From an uncultured Eisenbergiella sp. (GTDB lineage Bacteria; Bacillota; Clostridia; Lachnospirales; Lachnospiraceae), in assembly GCA_947627215.1 (NCBI GenBank), contig CANQVD010000003.1, positions 62,001 to 126,000 of the forward strand: 64,000 bases of DNA, written 5' to 3'. Each line of letters starts with the position of its first letter. The stretch's first letter is position 1. Positions 1 to 9,900 of this stretch are shown in pieces. The notes below the pieces were generated by a model, which was given only the letters and a program-made list of their open reading frames with translations, did no database searches and had not been told where the DNA came from. The position numbers and the translations under genes are program-made.

Positions 1-212
1 GGCAAAACAGCCGGCTTCCCAGCGCCCTGCAGGAACGGCTGACCGGCTGCCTTCGCGCTCTCCATCTGTCCGAAGTACACAGCAGCGCCTTCCGCGCCCT
101 CCACGCGGCGGAAGACTGCTCTATGGCCCTCCACCTGCCGTCTGCACTCGTCCCAGGACGCATATGTAGTTTTCCTGACAGTGCCGTCTACGGCATACAC
201 AGCGTACACCAC
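1..212 (-). CDS. 5' part of a protein with an RNase HI N-terminal (viroplasmin-like) domain; truncated by window start
   Basis: Minus-strand reading from GTG at ~212 gives VVYAVYAVDGTVRKTTYASWDECRRQVEGHRAVFRRVEGAEGAAVYF, with the Y-A-V...TW-ECxxQVxG pattern; GGAGGA upstream. Confidence 0.45.
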   Translation of the reverse strand, partial: MVYAVYAVDGTVRKTTYASWDECRRQVEGHRAVFRRVEGAEGAAVYFGQMESAKAAGQPFLQGAGKPAVL

Positions 213-340
213 ATTTCCTCCAGCGCTCCGTTCCTTTTCTTTCGGGCGTTATCGTTTTCTACAATAGAAACAATACCATTGTGGACACAAAGGCCAAACA
301 GCAGCGCCCTTACGGGCGCCGGTCGTTTTTTCTTTGCCTG

Positions 341-964
341 TTAAGCCTTTGCTACAGCCGCGGCATCCGCAGCATCCATGATGTCCGCGAAGCCTTCCTC
401 CCGCAGTTTCTCGTCCAGCTCCTCATAGGAGACTCCGTTGGCTGTCAGCAGCGTCCGCAGCTCCGTCAGGTACGGCAGGAACATCTCCACTGACATCTCT
501 CCGATGTGCATCAGCGTGAACACCCCGTGCACCTTTAAGGTGAGATGGTAGTATAGCCCCTTCCGGCCCAGGATCCCGTTGTCCACTGCCAGATCCAGGT
601 AGCGGTGGATGATATACCTCTTTTTCATCAGGTCGTCATCCGCCGGCGTGGACGTCAGGCGGAGCTTGCCTTCCCTGACCTTGGCCGTGGCACGATAGCC
701 GTGTTCCTCACAGACGTATGTGTGGGTCTGCTCTATCCCATGGGGCTTCCCGCGCAGCACCATCGGTTTCCCGCATACGGGACAGCGCGGGGGTTTCTCC
801 AGTTCCCTGTTGATCACCGACATGGGTCGCTGGCCCCGACGGTCGTCGTTTCCGCCGTTCGGATCCACAGAGGAGCGTTTTCTGCCTGTTCCTTTATTCT
901 TTTGTTTTCTGTACTCCTCCAGATCCTCGTAGTCGTCGAAGCGGCGGAATTTTGTCATATACAC
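341..964 (-). CDS. zinc-finger-containing hypothetical protein
   Basis: Intact ORF with CPVCGKPM...CEEHGY zinc-binding pattern. Confidence 0.6.
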   Translation of the reverse strand: MYMTKFRRFDDYEDLEEYRKQKNKGTGRKRSSVDPNGGNDDRRGQRPMSVINRELEKPPRCPVCGKPMVLRGKPHGIEQTHTYVCEEHGYRATAKVREGKLRLTSTPADDDLMKKRYIIHRYLDLAVDNGILGRKGLYYHLTLKVHGVFTLMHIGEMSVEMFLPYLTELRTLLTANGVSYEELDEKLREEGFADIMDAADAAAVAKA

Positions 965-1269
965 TCTCCTTCTTTTGCCTGAATCCTCTGTCGTTCTCTA
1001 ATATTTAGTATACCACGAAATCCCTTATTTACAAGAGGGTCTGCTGTTCGGAGTGCCTGCAGACTGACAGCGAATCCGCGTGCGCGGCCGCCCTGCCCGG
1101 CCCTCTCCTGCCCTGGATATGGATCGCGGCGGCCCGGCTCAGATGAGGAAAAGCGTTTGCGTCTCTGTCCGTTCTGTGTTAGGATTTCTTCAGAGAGAAA
1201 ACGCGCCGCCATGCGGGGCAGGAGCCTGTCCGGGAAGCGGGGACATCGCGTTTCGAGGGGAAAATGTCA

Positions 1270-2180
1270 TGGGAAAGGTAGACCTGAAGGGAAAGATCTT
1301 TGGCGGGCTGGAAGTGGTCGGTGAGGCGGAGCCTAAGAAGATGCCGTCCGGTCAGACTGCCACGTGCTGGCAGTGCAGATGCCTGAAGTGCGGATCCGTG
1401 AGGACCTATTTCGCCACCAGCCTGAAACGGGATCTGAAAGACTGCGGCTGCAGCAGGAACAAGCCGATCGAGGTTGGAAGGACGTACGGCAATATCACGA
1501 TCCTGTCGGCTGAAGAAAAGAAGGACCGGCGCACCGCACAGTTCCGGTGCCGCTGCGAACGCTGCGGGACTGTCTTTGTGGACACCGCGCAGGGCATCTA
1601 TCTGCACCAGGACGGCGGATGCGTGGAGTGCAGGAAGGAAAGAAAGTGGGAAGCCAAGCTCTGTGACCTGAAGCAGAAATATGTGGGAAAAGAATACGGA
1701 TCGCTGGAGATCCTGGACATATCCCTGAGAAACACCCGGAAGGGCAGATACACCGTTAGAACCGCCTTTGCGCTGTGCAGATGTGTGTGCGGCACGGAAA
1801 AGGAGATACCGCTTGACAGGATCCTGGATGGCGCCGCCCTGACTTGCGGCCATGACACCCGCAAAAACCTCGGGATTGGCCACGACCTGGCGGCAAAGGC
1901 AGCGGTGGGCGGCACGAGCGTTTTGTGCATCATGCCCGGCCGAAAACTGAACAAGAACAGCTCGACCGGCAGGACCGGCGTGTGCGAGTTGAAGGATGGG
2001 AAGTACAGGGCCTATATCAACTTCCAGCGCCGGCAGTACAACCTTGGAGTATACGACGATCTGGAGAGCGCCGTGAAAGCGCGAAAAAGTGCTGAACAGG
2101 AGATCTTTGGAGATTTCCTTTCCTGGTATGCGCAGACTTTCCCTGAGATATGGGAAAGGATCAGGCGAAAAGAAAGCTAA
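1270..2180 (+). CDS. multi zinc-cluster protein with C-terminal AP2-like DNA-binding domain
   Basis: Repeated CxxC clusters; C-terminal TGRTGVCELKDGKYRAYINFQRRQYNLGVYDDLESAVKARKSAE resembles bacterial AP2 domains; internal ATG at 1270 preferred. Confidence 0.6.
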
Positions 2181-2228
2181 GCCCGTTGGTGATTGTGTGG
2201 ACAAGGATTTTTAGAGAGGGAAAAGACA

Positions 2229-2708
2229 ATGGACCAGAATGGAAGCGAAAAAGACAGGCCCGCATGGGCAGGCCCCTACACCGGGGAATATGATGATATC
2301 CTGTATCTGCCTCACCATGTGTCCCCAACAAGGCCGCCGATGCCCATGAGTGAGCGAGCCGCTCAGTTCTCTCCTTTCGCGGCGCTGTCCGGGTATGGGG
2401 ATGAGGTGCGGGAAGCGGAAAGGCTCACGGACGCCTGGAACGATCTCGAAGAGGACCAGACGGAGCTTTTGGACGCGAAGATCCAGGTCCTTCTGCAGGC
2501 AGTGGACTCACATCCGGAGGCGGAAATCACATATTTCCGGCCAGACGCGAAAAAGGAAGGCGGAGCCTACAGGAATGTTAGCGGGCGGATCGAAAAGATA
2601 GATACCGCGCGCAGGATCGTTGTATTCGCGGACGGAACGACGATCCCGGTCGCGGAGATCGTGGACATCCGGTGCGAGACGCTCTTCCCTGACTGGACGG
2701 ATGCGTAA
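2229..2708 (+). CDS. YolD-like family protein
   Basis: YDDILYLPHHVSPTRPPMPMSERAAQFSPFAALSGYGDEV motif. Confidence 0.65.
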   Translation: MDQNGSEKDRPAWAGPYTGEYDDILYLPHHVSPTRPPMPMSERAAQFSPFAALSGYGDEVREAERLTDAWNDLEEDQTELLDAKIQVLLQAVDSHPEAEITYFRPDAKKEGGAYRNVSGRIEKIDTARRIVVFADGTTIPVAEIVDIRCETLFPDWTDA

Positions 2709-2823
2709 TTTTTTTTACGATAGGCGGAGACGCCTGTGTGGATTGAAAGATGTAGTGGAAAGTGTTTGCGCAGTGTTTTCTCTGTGCACCAGCGGGAGAA
2801 CGGCGCTGCAGTATCATTAACCG

Positions 2824-3729
2824 TTACCGGATGCAGAAGCCGAAGCTGACGCCGCTGGCGCCGGTCGCGCCGCTGCCGACGTCGGCATAGCCGCGGCTGT
2901 TGACGTTGCAGAAGTTGCTGCTGTTCATCGCACGCGGAGACGCCCCCAACCACCAGTCGCTGCGGCGCAGTGCGTTCTTCAGAACCGTCAGGTCATTGGG
3001 GTCAGTCAACTGCTGATAATACGCATACTGTTTCCCTTCCCCTGCGTAGCTTCTCAGGTAACCGTACTGTTTTGTGCCAGTGCCTGTGTTTTTCCCTGCC
3101 TCCGTTTGCGTCCCGTCCGCGTTATAGCCGTATTGGCCGAACAGTTCCACCTCTCGGAACAGGAACAGGTTTTCCGTAGTTTCCTTTATAGTGGAAGATT
3201 TATTACCGGCGCTCGCCTTCTTCTTTACCGGGACGATCACGGCTTTCAAGTCTTCCGGAAGACTCTGCTGGTAGACGGAATCCAGATAGTTCCTCATTAC
3301 CGTTGCCCCTTTGGAGTTGTTGGCTGTCGATTCCATCCTGACATATTCTCCTGTGATTCCTGCCTTTGATGCTTTTGTGCCAGTCGTTTTGACGCTGCCT
3401 TCACAGTTCGCAACAAAATTGCCGTCCACAACGTTAGGCGCACACATGCCGAAGGTGGCCGTATAACCGCCAGAGCCGTCCGCCGGGGTGTCATGGTCGA
3501 AGCCGAGGATGTTCACATAAATGTATTGATCACTGATTGCGGTATTTCCATTGCTGTCGTATGCTACACTTGTGGTCCCGGCACCCAGATGCACTTCCTT
3601 CGCGCAGCCGTTCAAGAGACACTCTCTTCCGCGGCGCGCCCGGGCCTGCCCCTGACGCGCCGCCCCCTGAGGCCTGTGAGTATATGAAGGTTTTTTGGTC
3701 GCATATGGAATACTCACTATGCCCCTCAT
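2824..3729 (-). pseudogene. truncated second DGR target-like ORF (duplicated 3' cassette carrying VR2)
   Basis: Amino acids after LNGCAKEV are identical to the C-terminus of the 6925-13221 protein except in the last ~45 residues; no signal peptide or upstream domains. Confidence 0.75.
2840..2970 (-). repeat. DGR variable repeat VR2
   Basis: 131-nt ungapped alignment to TR (5939-6069); differences almost all at TR adenines. Confidence 0.88.
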
Positions 3730-3838
3730 TTACCCTCTCTTTCCCTCTGGCATTCTGTCCTCCTTCCCATTTCCAGCCCTCCTCCGGGTAATGCCCATCA
3801 TCGGCGGCGGGGCGCCGCCGGGTGGGTGTGTTGCTATT

Positions 3839-4471
3839 TTATTCTCCGTCCAGGCTGCAGTCTCGCTTCTCGCATATCGCAAGCCCCCGGATCATGTACA
3901 GATTGCTTTCCCTGCGGCTTTCCAGCAGAGATATGGCCGTTATTCTCATTCCATTTTCCAGGATTTCCGCTGCTGCGCTTGCCTTCAGGTCCTCCAGTGC
4001 CGCAAGCTGGCTTATCCCGCATCCTTCAATGATGCGGATGTCTTGATCGCCTGATGCGCCTTTATGTGGCGCCTGGCACGTCTTCCCGATGTCAACTTCT
4101 GTATTTTTCTCCTGTGCAGATTTATCAGAGGACGCGTCCTTCGATTTTGCCGGTATGGGAATTTTCTGCATACCCTTTTGAAGGACTTCCTGAAAACGGC
4201 TGTTTTCAAAGGAATGAACGTCCGATATTTCCTCACCGCGGTACATGACATAGCTTACCGCAGCGTCAGAACACGCCTGTGCCACTTTTTTCTCGCAGAC
4301 TGCCGGGAAACCGCAGGTACAGACATCCTCTTTGATTGCCCTCAGTTTGTACCCGGTCAGTTCCGATATCACATACGCGCTCCTGTTATACGCCCTGTAA
4401 AAAGTCCCCTGCATCTGCAGGACGACAGTGTCTGGATATTTTGCTTCCAGTTCCTCAAACCTGTTTCCCAT
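3839..4471 (-). CDS. MutS N-terminal-domain-like small protein, candidate DGR accessory protein (MSL type)
   Basis: KYPDTVVLQMQGTFYRAYNRSAYVISELTGYKL resembles MutS domain I (YPDxVVLxxxGxFYxxY); adjacent to RT. Confidence 0.5.
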   Translation of the reverse strand: MGNRFEELEAKYPDTVVLQMQGTFYRAYNRSAYVISELTGYKLRAIKEDVCTCGFPAVCEKKVAQACSDAAVSYVMYRGEEISDVHSFENSRFQEVLQKGMQKIPIPAKSKDASSDKSAQEKNTEVDIGKTCQAPHKGASGDQDIRIIEGCGISQLAALEDLKASAAAEILENGMRITAISLLESRRESNLYMIRGLAICEKRDCSLDGE

Positions 4472-4486
4472 CCGTTTCCTCCAGCC

Positions 4487-5656
4487 TTATTCGAGTGACA
4501 GTCGCGGCCTCCGGTCATATGAGATCGTATTCTCTCCGGTCAGGAAGTCCTGGATAAAGAGCCTGTTGAAGTACCGATCCAGTTCCTTCGCCGCGTATTT
4601 CATCTGTTTCGGAATGGTCCCCCTGAAGCTTTTGTAGCAGCACAGGATTTGTTGGAAGGTCATGCGGCCCTTCAAGAGAAGTCCCGCGTATTTGCGCAGC
4701 CTGCGCTTTTCATTCCTGACATAGCCCCTCTTCTGGCGGCATACAAGCTTTCCGGAGGCGGTCAAATAGTAACGCTTCTTCAGATACCTGAAGTGTTCAG
4801 TGAAGCGTATAATCTTCAGCTTTTTCCGGTTTACGGTTATCCCGTTTAAAGAAAGGAGCACTGGGATCCTGTCTTTCAGGTATTTCAGGTGTTCCATATC
4901 TGGGAGGATGATGTAGCCGTCGTCCATGAACCGGCCATATGCCATGACCCGGTCCACCTCCCTGACTGTGTGGTCAAAAGCATTCGGATAGAGCGTTCCC
5001 GCGATCTGTGAGGCTGGCTGCCCCAGACCTATACCTCTCCCGGTGTCATCGCACAGGCTGGTTTCCAAGATTCCCATGATCAGATCCGGAATCCGGTAGT
5101 TTCTCAGGATTCCCATAAGCCTGTCCTGTTCTATGCTCCCAAAATAGTTTCTGAAATCGAAGAACAGGATTCCGCCCTGTCGCCCGTATTTTCGGTAAAG
5201 TCTGCGGATGTAGAGCTTAAACCGCCGTTCCGTGTGGCTGGTTCCCCTTCCCTTGATATTTGCGCTGTTGTCGTAGAGCAGGGATTCTTTTACTGCCGGC
5301 ACCAGGACGTTATCGCAGATACATCTCTGCAGTACGCGGTCTTTATAGGCCGGCGCCTTAATGTTGCGCACCTTTCCTCGCTCTTTGATCCGAAATTCCT
5401 TTACCGGGCCTTTTCGATACCTTCCTGTCAGGACGTCCCTGCGAAGACGGTAAGCGTTTAGACAAGTATCCGCGGTCCAGTTTTGGACGCGCGCCTTCCA
5501 TGAAACGCCCCTTCGGCAGAGGTCGGAGGCATGGATGAGGTTTTCCATGCTAAGAACCTCTTCCGGCGGCACATCCGGATGTTTTTCTCTTTTTGCAGTT
5601 TCTCTTGCTGCTTTTCTGCGTTCGTAACGCAACTGGTGTCTTTCTTTACTGTTCAT
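4487..5656 (-). CDS. DGR reverse transcriptase
   Basis: FMDDGYIIL catalytic box; GLGQPASQ, the DGR-type GxxxSQ domain IV motif; fingers/palm motifs (IKAPAYKDRVLQRCI, FFDFRNYFGSI). Confidence 0.93.
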   Translation of the reverse strand: MNSKERHQLRYERRKAARETAKREKHPDVPPEEVLSMENLIHASDLCRRGVSWKARVQNWTADTCLNAYRLRRDVLTGRYRKGPVKEFRIKERGKVRNIKAPAYKDRVLQRCICDNVLVPAVKESLLYDNSANIKGRGTSHTERRFKLYIRRLYRKYGRQGGILFFDFRNYFGSIEQDRLMGILRNYRIPDLIMGILETSLCDDTGRGIGLGQPASQIAGTLYPNAFDHTVREVDRVMAYGRFMDDGYIILPDMEHLKYLKDRIPVLLSLNGITVNRKKLKIIRFTEHFRYLKKRYYLTASGKLVCRQKRGYVRNEKRRLRKYAGLLLKGRMTFQQILCCYKSFRGTIPKQMKYAAKELDRYFNRLFIQDFLTGENTISYDRRPRLSLE

Positions 5657-5938
5657 TTTTTAGACGACCCATCTGTTCCCGGCCGGCAGATGGGTCTGCT
5701 CCTTTTTTTTAAGGCGGCCGGACCTCCTGTACAGTGTATAGCCGAACGGGCATGAAAGCGCCGCATCCGCATTATCCTGTGGGAATCTTGCGGACGCGGG
5801 CACCCATGCAAGAAGCGTCATCCGCCCGCCGGCATCTGTACATCTGTTTACCCAAAAGGGAGGGAAAACTGCTCCTTCTCCGCAAAGCGCTGATTTTGCC
5901 TCATTGGCTACTCTGTTCTGGCTTGTATCTGCGGGAAT

Positions 5939-6069
5939 CCGAAGCTGACGCCGTTGGTGTTGCTCGCGTTGTTGCCGTTGTTGGCATTGCCGTTGCTGTT
6001 GACGTTGCAGAAGTTGTTGCTGTTTATCGCATTTGGAGACGCCTCCCACCACCAGTTGCTGCGGCGCAG
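5939..6069 (-). repeat. DGR template repeat (TR)
   Basis: Minus strand CTGCGCCGCAGCAACTGGTGGTGGGAGGCGTCTCCAAATGCGATAAACAGCAACAACTTCTGCAAC...; AAC-rich, non-coding, between Avd-like ORF and RT, same length as VR1 and VR2. Confidence 0.92.
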
Positions 6070-6096
6070 ATTTTATCAGCTGTTTTCCCATATGGC

Positions 6097-6717
6097 TTAT
6101 GGGCTGCTTTCGCTGCCCTTGCCTTTCCATGTACGTTTCCTGTCGCTGTTTATAAGGCCGCTTAAAAGCTTTTCTTCCAGGTCGATCAGGCGGCAGAGTT
6201 CTCCTATCTGATCATAGGTGATGGTAATTCCACCTCGCATTGACGCCGCCCTGTCCCTGAATACGGCAGCCTGATCCAGCAGTTCTCTTTTCCTTGCCTG
6301 CGCGGCGCCGTCTGGGTTTCCCTGAAGGGCCTTTTCCCCAAGCTGCCTTGCTTCCTCTTCCATTTCCCTGGCTTTACGGTCAAGGTCCCGGATTTCTTTA
6401 AGCGTTCCCTCGCCTGTGACATGTACCAGTGCCCGGATGTCCTCGATGTCCTGGCACAGCGCTTCACAGTACCCCTTCGCAAGCTTGAATTCCAGTATCC
6501 TTCGGTCAAGTTCCGTGGGGTTTGTTGGATAGATAGAATTTCCAAGCCGGATATGGAGCATCATCTCGCTGGAATGGTCTGCCATGGGCCTTGCCAGATA
6601 ATACTGCCACGATGCAGGAAGTTTTCTGACCCTCCTTAATACCTCCTGACGGAGTTTCATGCCGTTATGCAGAAATTCGCTATTGGATTGCTGCCGCTGG
6701 CTTACCGGTACTGCCAT
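6097..6717 (-). CDS. Avd-like helical accessory protein candidate
   Basis: All-helical-looking ORF directly upstream of TR and downstream of the VR gene, the usual Avd position; basic N-terminal half. Confidence 0.5.
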   Translation of the reverse strand: MAVPVSQRQQSNSEFLHNGMKLRQEVLRRVRKLPASWQYYLARPMADHSSEMMLHIRLGNSIYPTNPTELDRRILEFKLAKGYCEALCQDIEDIRALVHVTGEGTLKEIRDLDRKAREMEEEARQLGEKALQGNPDGAAQARKRELLDQAAVFRDRAASMRGGITITYDQIGELCRLIDLEEKLLSGLINSDRKRTWKGKGSESSP

Positions 6718-6819
6718 AACTGTTTCCTCATCTGAACTGGCTATTGTTTGATCTCATAACGTCTGCGGTGTCTTTGATTGAAAAAGGTGCAAAAACAGCG
6801 ATTTTTCAAATTTATAAAC

Positions 6820-6869
6820 CGCCGCTGGCGCGGCTTTCGCCCGCCAGCGGCGCAGGCGCTTCGCGCCTG
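6820..6869. terminator. tandem GC-rich hairpins downstream of VR1
   Basis: Stem 6820-6830/6842-6852 (CGCCGCTGGCG/CGCCAGCGGCG) then CAGGCGC-TTC-GCGCCTG at 6853-6869. Confidence 0.55.
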
Positions 6870-6924
6870 TCCCACACGCGCCCACTAGGGGCGCTGATGG
6901 AGGATCCGTGATGTTCCGCATCCG

Positions 6925-9900
6925 TTACCGGATGCAGAAGCCGAAGCTGACGCCCTTGGTGTTACTCGCGAAGTCGCCGCTGCTGGCATAGCCGCTGCTG
7001 CTGACGTAGCAGAAGTTGTAGCTGTATATCGCACCCGGAGACGCCTCCCACCACCAGTCGCTGCGGCGCAGTGCGTTCTTCAGAACCGTCAGGTCATTGG
7101 GGTCAGTCAACTGCTGATAATACGCATACTGTTTCCCTTCCCCTGCGTAGCTTCTCAGGTAACCGTACTGTTTTGTGCCAGTGCCTGTGTTTTTCCCTGC
7201 CTCCGTTTGCGTCCCGTCCGCGTTATAGCCGTATTGGCCGAACAGTTCCACCTCTCGGAACAGGAACAGGTTTTCCGTAGTTTCCTTTATAGTGGAAGAT
7301 TTATTACCGGCGCTCGCCTTCTTCTTTACCGGGACGATCACGGCTTTCAAGTCTTCCGGAAGACTCTGCTGGTAGACGGAATCCAGATAGTTCCTCATTA
7401 CCGTTGCCCCTTTGGAGTTGTTGGCTGTCGATTCCATCCTGACATATTCTCCTGTGATTCCTGCCTTTGATGCTTTTGTGCCAGTCGTTTTGACGCTGCC
7501 TTCACAGTTCGCAACAAAATTGCCGTCCACAACGTTAGGCGCACACATGCCGAAGGTGGCCGTATAACCGCCAGAGCCGTCCGCCGGGGTGTCATGGTCG
7601 AAGCCGAGGATGTTCACATAAATGTATTGATCACTGATTGCGGTATTTCCATTGCTGTCGTATGCTACACTTGTGGTCCCGGCACCCAGATGCACTTCCT
7701 TCGCGCAGCCGTTCGTGTAACATTCACTAAATGTCACCGGCGCGCGTCCGGAAGCGACCTCTGCCTGGATTTCATCCCAGCTCCATTCATTGATGTGCTT
7801 CACCGCCGGTTTCACGACCGTGATCTCCACTTCATTGGAATAGTAGGTCGTCCCGTATTCCGTGTAGGATGCCTTCAGTTGGTATGTACCGTCCGTGGTA
7901 GGCGCTGTCGTATAGTTCAGGCTGTACTCTGACGCCGCCAGGGTTTTCTTTTCGCCGGTGTCGTAAGTGACCGTCACGGTAAACCCGTCGGGACTGATCG
8001 CCGAGCCAGTCTCATATTCCAGCGTATTGCCGGGGACTGCTTCCAGATGCAGATCCACCACCTTCGGGTGCATGCCGGTCCGGTAATCGATATCAAAAGT
8101 GAAGTTCCCCTTGCGGATTACGCCGTCCTCGGTGTATGTCACCGTGACCGTATAGCTGCCGGACTGGTAAGGTGCCACCGGCGTGGACAGGGTGTACTGA
8201 TCCGGCGTCAATACCTGGGAGGAGCCGTCGTCATAGTACGCCTCAACAGTCAGATACTGCGTCAGCTCCGTACCGGATTCCAGGGTCGCTGGGCCGTCGT
8301 ATGTGACCTTCAGGCCCACCAGCTTCCTGGTGGCTTTCACCAGGTTCGTGATGCTCCCGGAATCGGAAAGGTGCTGCCACTCTCCCTTGTCGTTAGTGTA
8401 GGTGGCGTGGCCGTCGTCATAGGTCTTCAGGTCAAATTCAACGGTTTCGCCCTTTACCGTGCCGTTTGCGGACACATCGGTGATGCTGTTGAAATTGTAT
8501 CGGCTGACGAATTCTTCCGACGCCGTGTAAGTGCCCGCGGGGATGTCGGAGAAGGTCACTGTCTGGGAAAGATACCCTTCCCCGTCCGCCTTTGCGACCC
8601 CTTCAGGGAAGGAGACCATCCGGTTCCAGGTATGTTCTTCGCCATTGATATCCGTCCCCGTTACGGTAAACATAAAGGTCGGAGTCCCGTTGGAGTAGTT
8701 GATGTCGTCCTTTTTGATCTTTTTCGTCAGCGTCAGCTCACGGGTCTTGATCTTATCCACTGCATCTACCTGCAGATCCGTCGCGACGTTGTCGGCATTG
8801 ATAGAGAAACGCACCAGCTCATCGGAGAGGCCGTAGCCGGCAGGGGCCTTGTCCTCTTTGAAGTAATAGGTCCCCCAATCCAGGTCCTCCACATGGATCT
8901 CGCCCTTGGTGTCCGTCACGAGGCCATCCTGTATCAGCGTGCCATCGTTCTGATAGAGCGAGTACTCCGCGTCTGCAAGCAGGTGAGCGCCTGACTCATC
9001 TGTCTTAACCAGCGTGACGCTTCCGTGCGTGCGGCCGTTCTCCACTTCCACCCGGACCGTCAGGCTCTCAGGCCCGATCTCCACAGGGTGCTGGGTGGAA
9101 TCCAGGATATATCCGGGCAGTGCCTTGGTCTCGATGAGGACGTAGCGACCCCAGGCGAGGTCCGTTTCCTCCCAGGTGCCGTTGGCGTCTGTCTGACCGG
9201 ATGCCGCGGGTTTCCGGGTTGCAAGCTCCGCCGCCGGGATGGTGTCCTCACTCTCTTCCAGCGGGTACAGCGCGAAGGATACGCCCTCCAGCACGTGCCC
9301 CTCCGGGTCGGTCTTGATGACCTGCAGGGTGCCGGGCATCCGCTCATCATAGGCGGTGACTGTCACTTCCCTGTTGTCGGGAGAGAGCGTTACGGGGATA
9401 TCATCCACGAACTCATAACCGTTGGGAGATTTCAGCTCCTTCAGGACATAGTCACCGTAAACAAGATCAGAGATATTGAACTCGCCGGTCTCGTCCGTGC
9501 CGTAGGTCCCAAGCTCCTTCAGCCCGCCGAGATCAGTCCCGTAGTCGCGGTACAGGGTAAAGAACGCGCCTGTAAGAGGTGTCTTCGTCTCTGTTCCGTT
9601 TTCCAGCTTCTCGTATTTCACGAGCTTGATGGACGCCGGCATCTGCGGGTCCACCGCCGTCACAGTCAGATCGCTGCTCACATTGAACCGTGTGACGGTA
9701 AACGGGATCTTTTTCTCCGACAGTTCATACCCGGCAGGGGATGTCTTCTCCTTGAAGTAGTAGGAACCCCACTCCAGCTCATCTACATAGATCTGTCCGT
9801 TTGCACCCGTTGTCAGGTCGTCCTTCACGATACTGTCATCCGCCGCGTTATAGAGCGTGTAGACCGCGCCGGGCACGACAATGGAGTAATCCAGGTCATT

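Noticed and set aside
1179-2204. 341-aa minus-strand ORF opposite the zinc-cluster gene
   Set aside because: The plus-strand frame has clear CxxC clusters and AP2-like motifs; the antisense ORF has none.
4487-5656. Possibility that the RT is from a group II intron or retron
   Set aside because: No maturase/HNH or intron structure; the GLGQPASQ motif and adjacent TR/VR pair identify a DGR RT.
5660-6130. 156-aa minus-strand ORF spanning the TR
   Set aside because: Gln/Arg-rich translation arises from the AAC-rich non-coding TR; no RBS or domain support.
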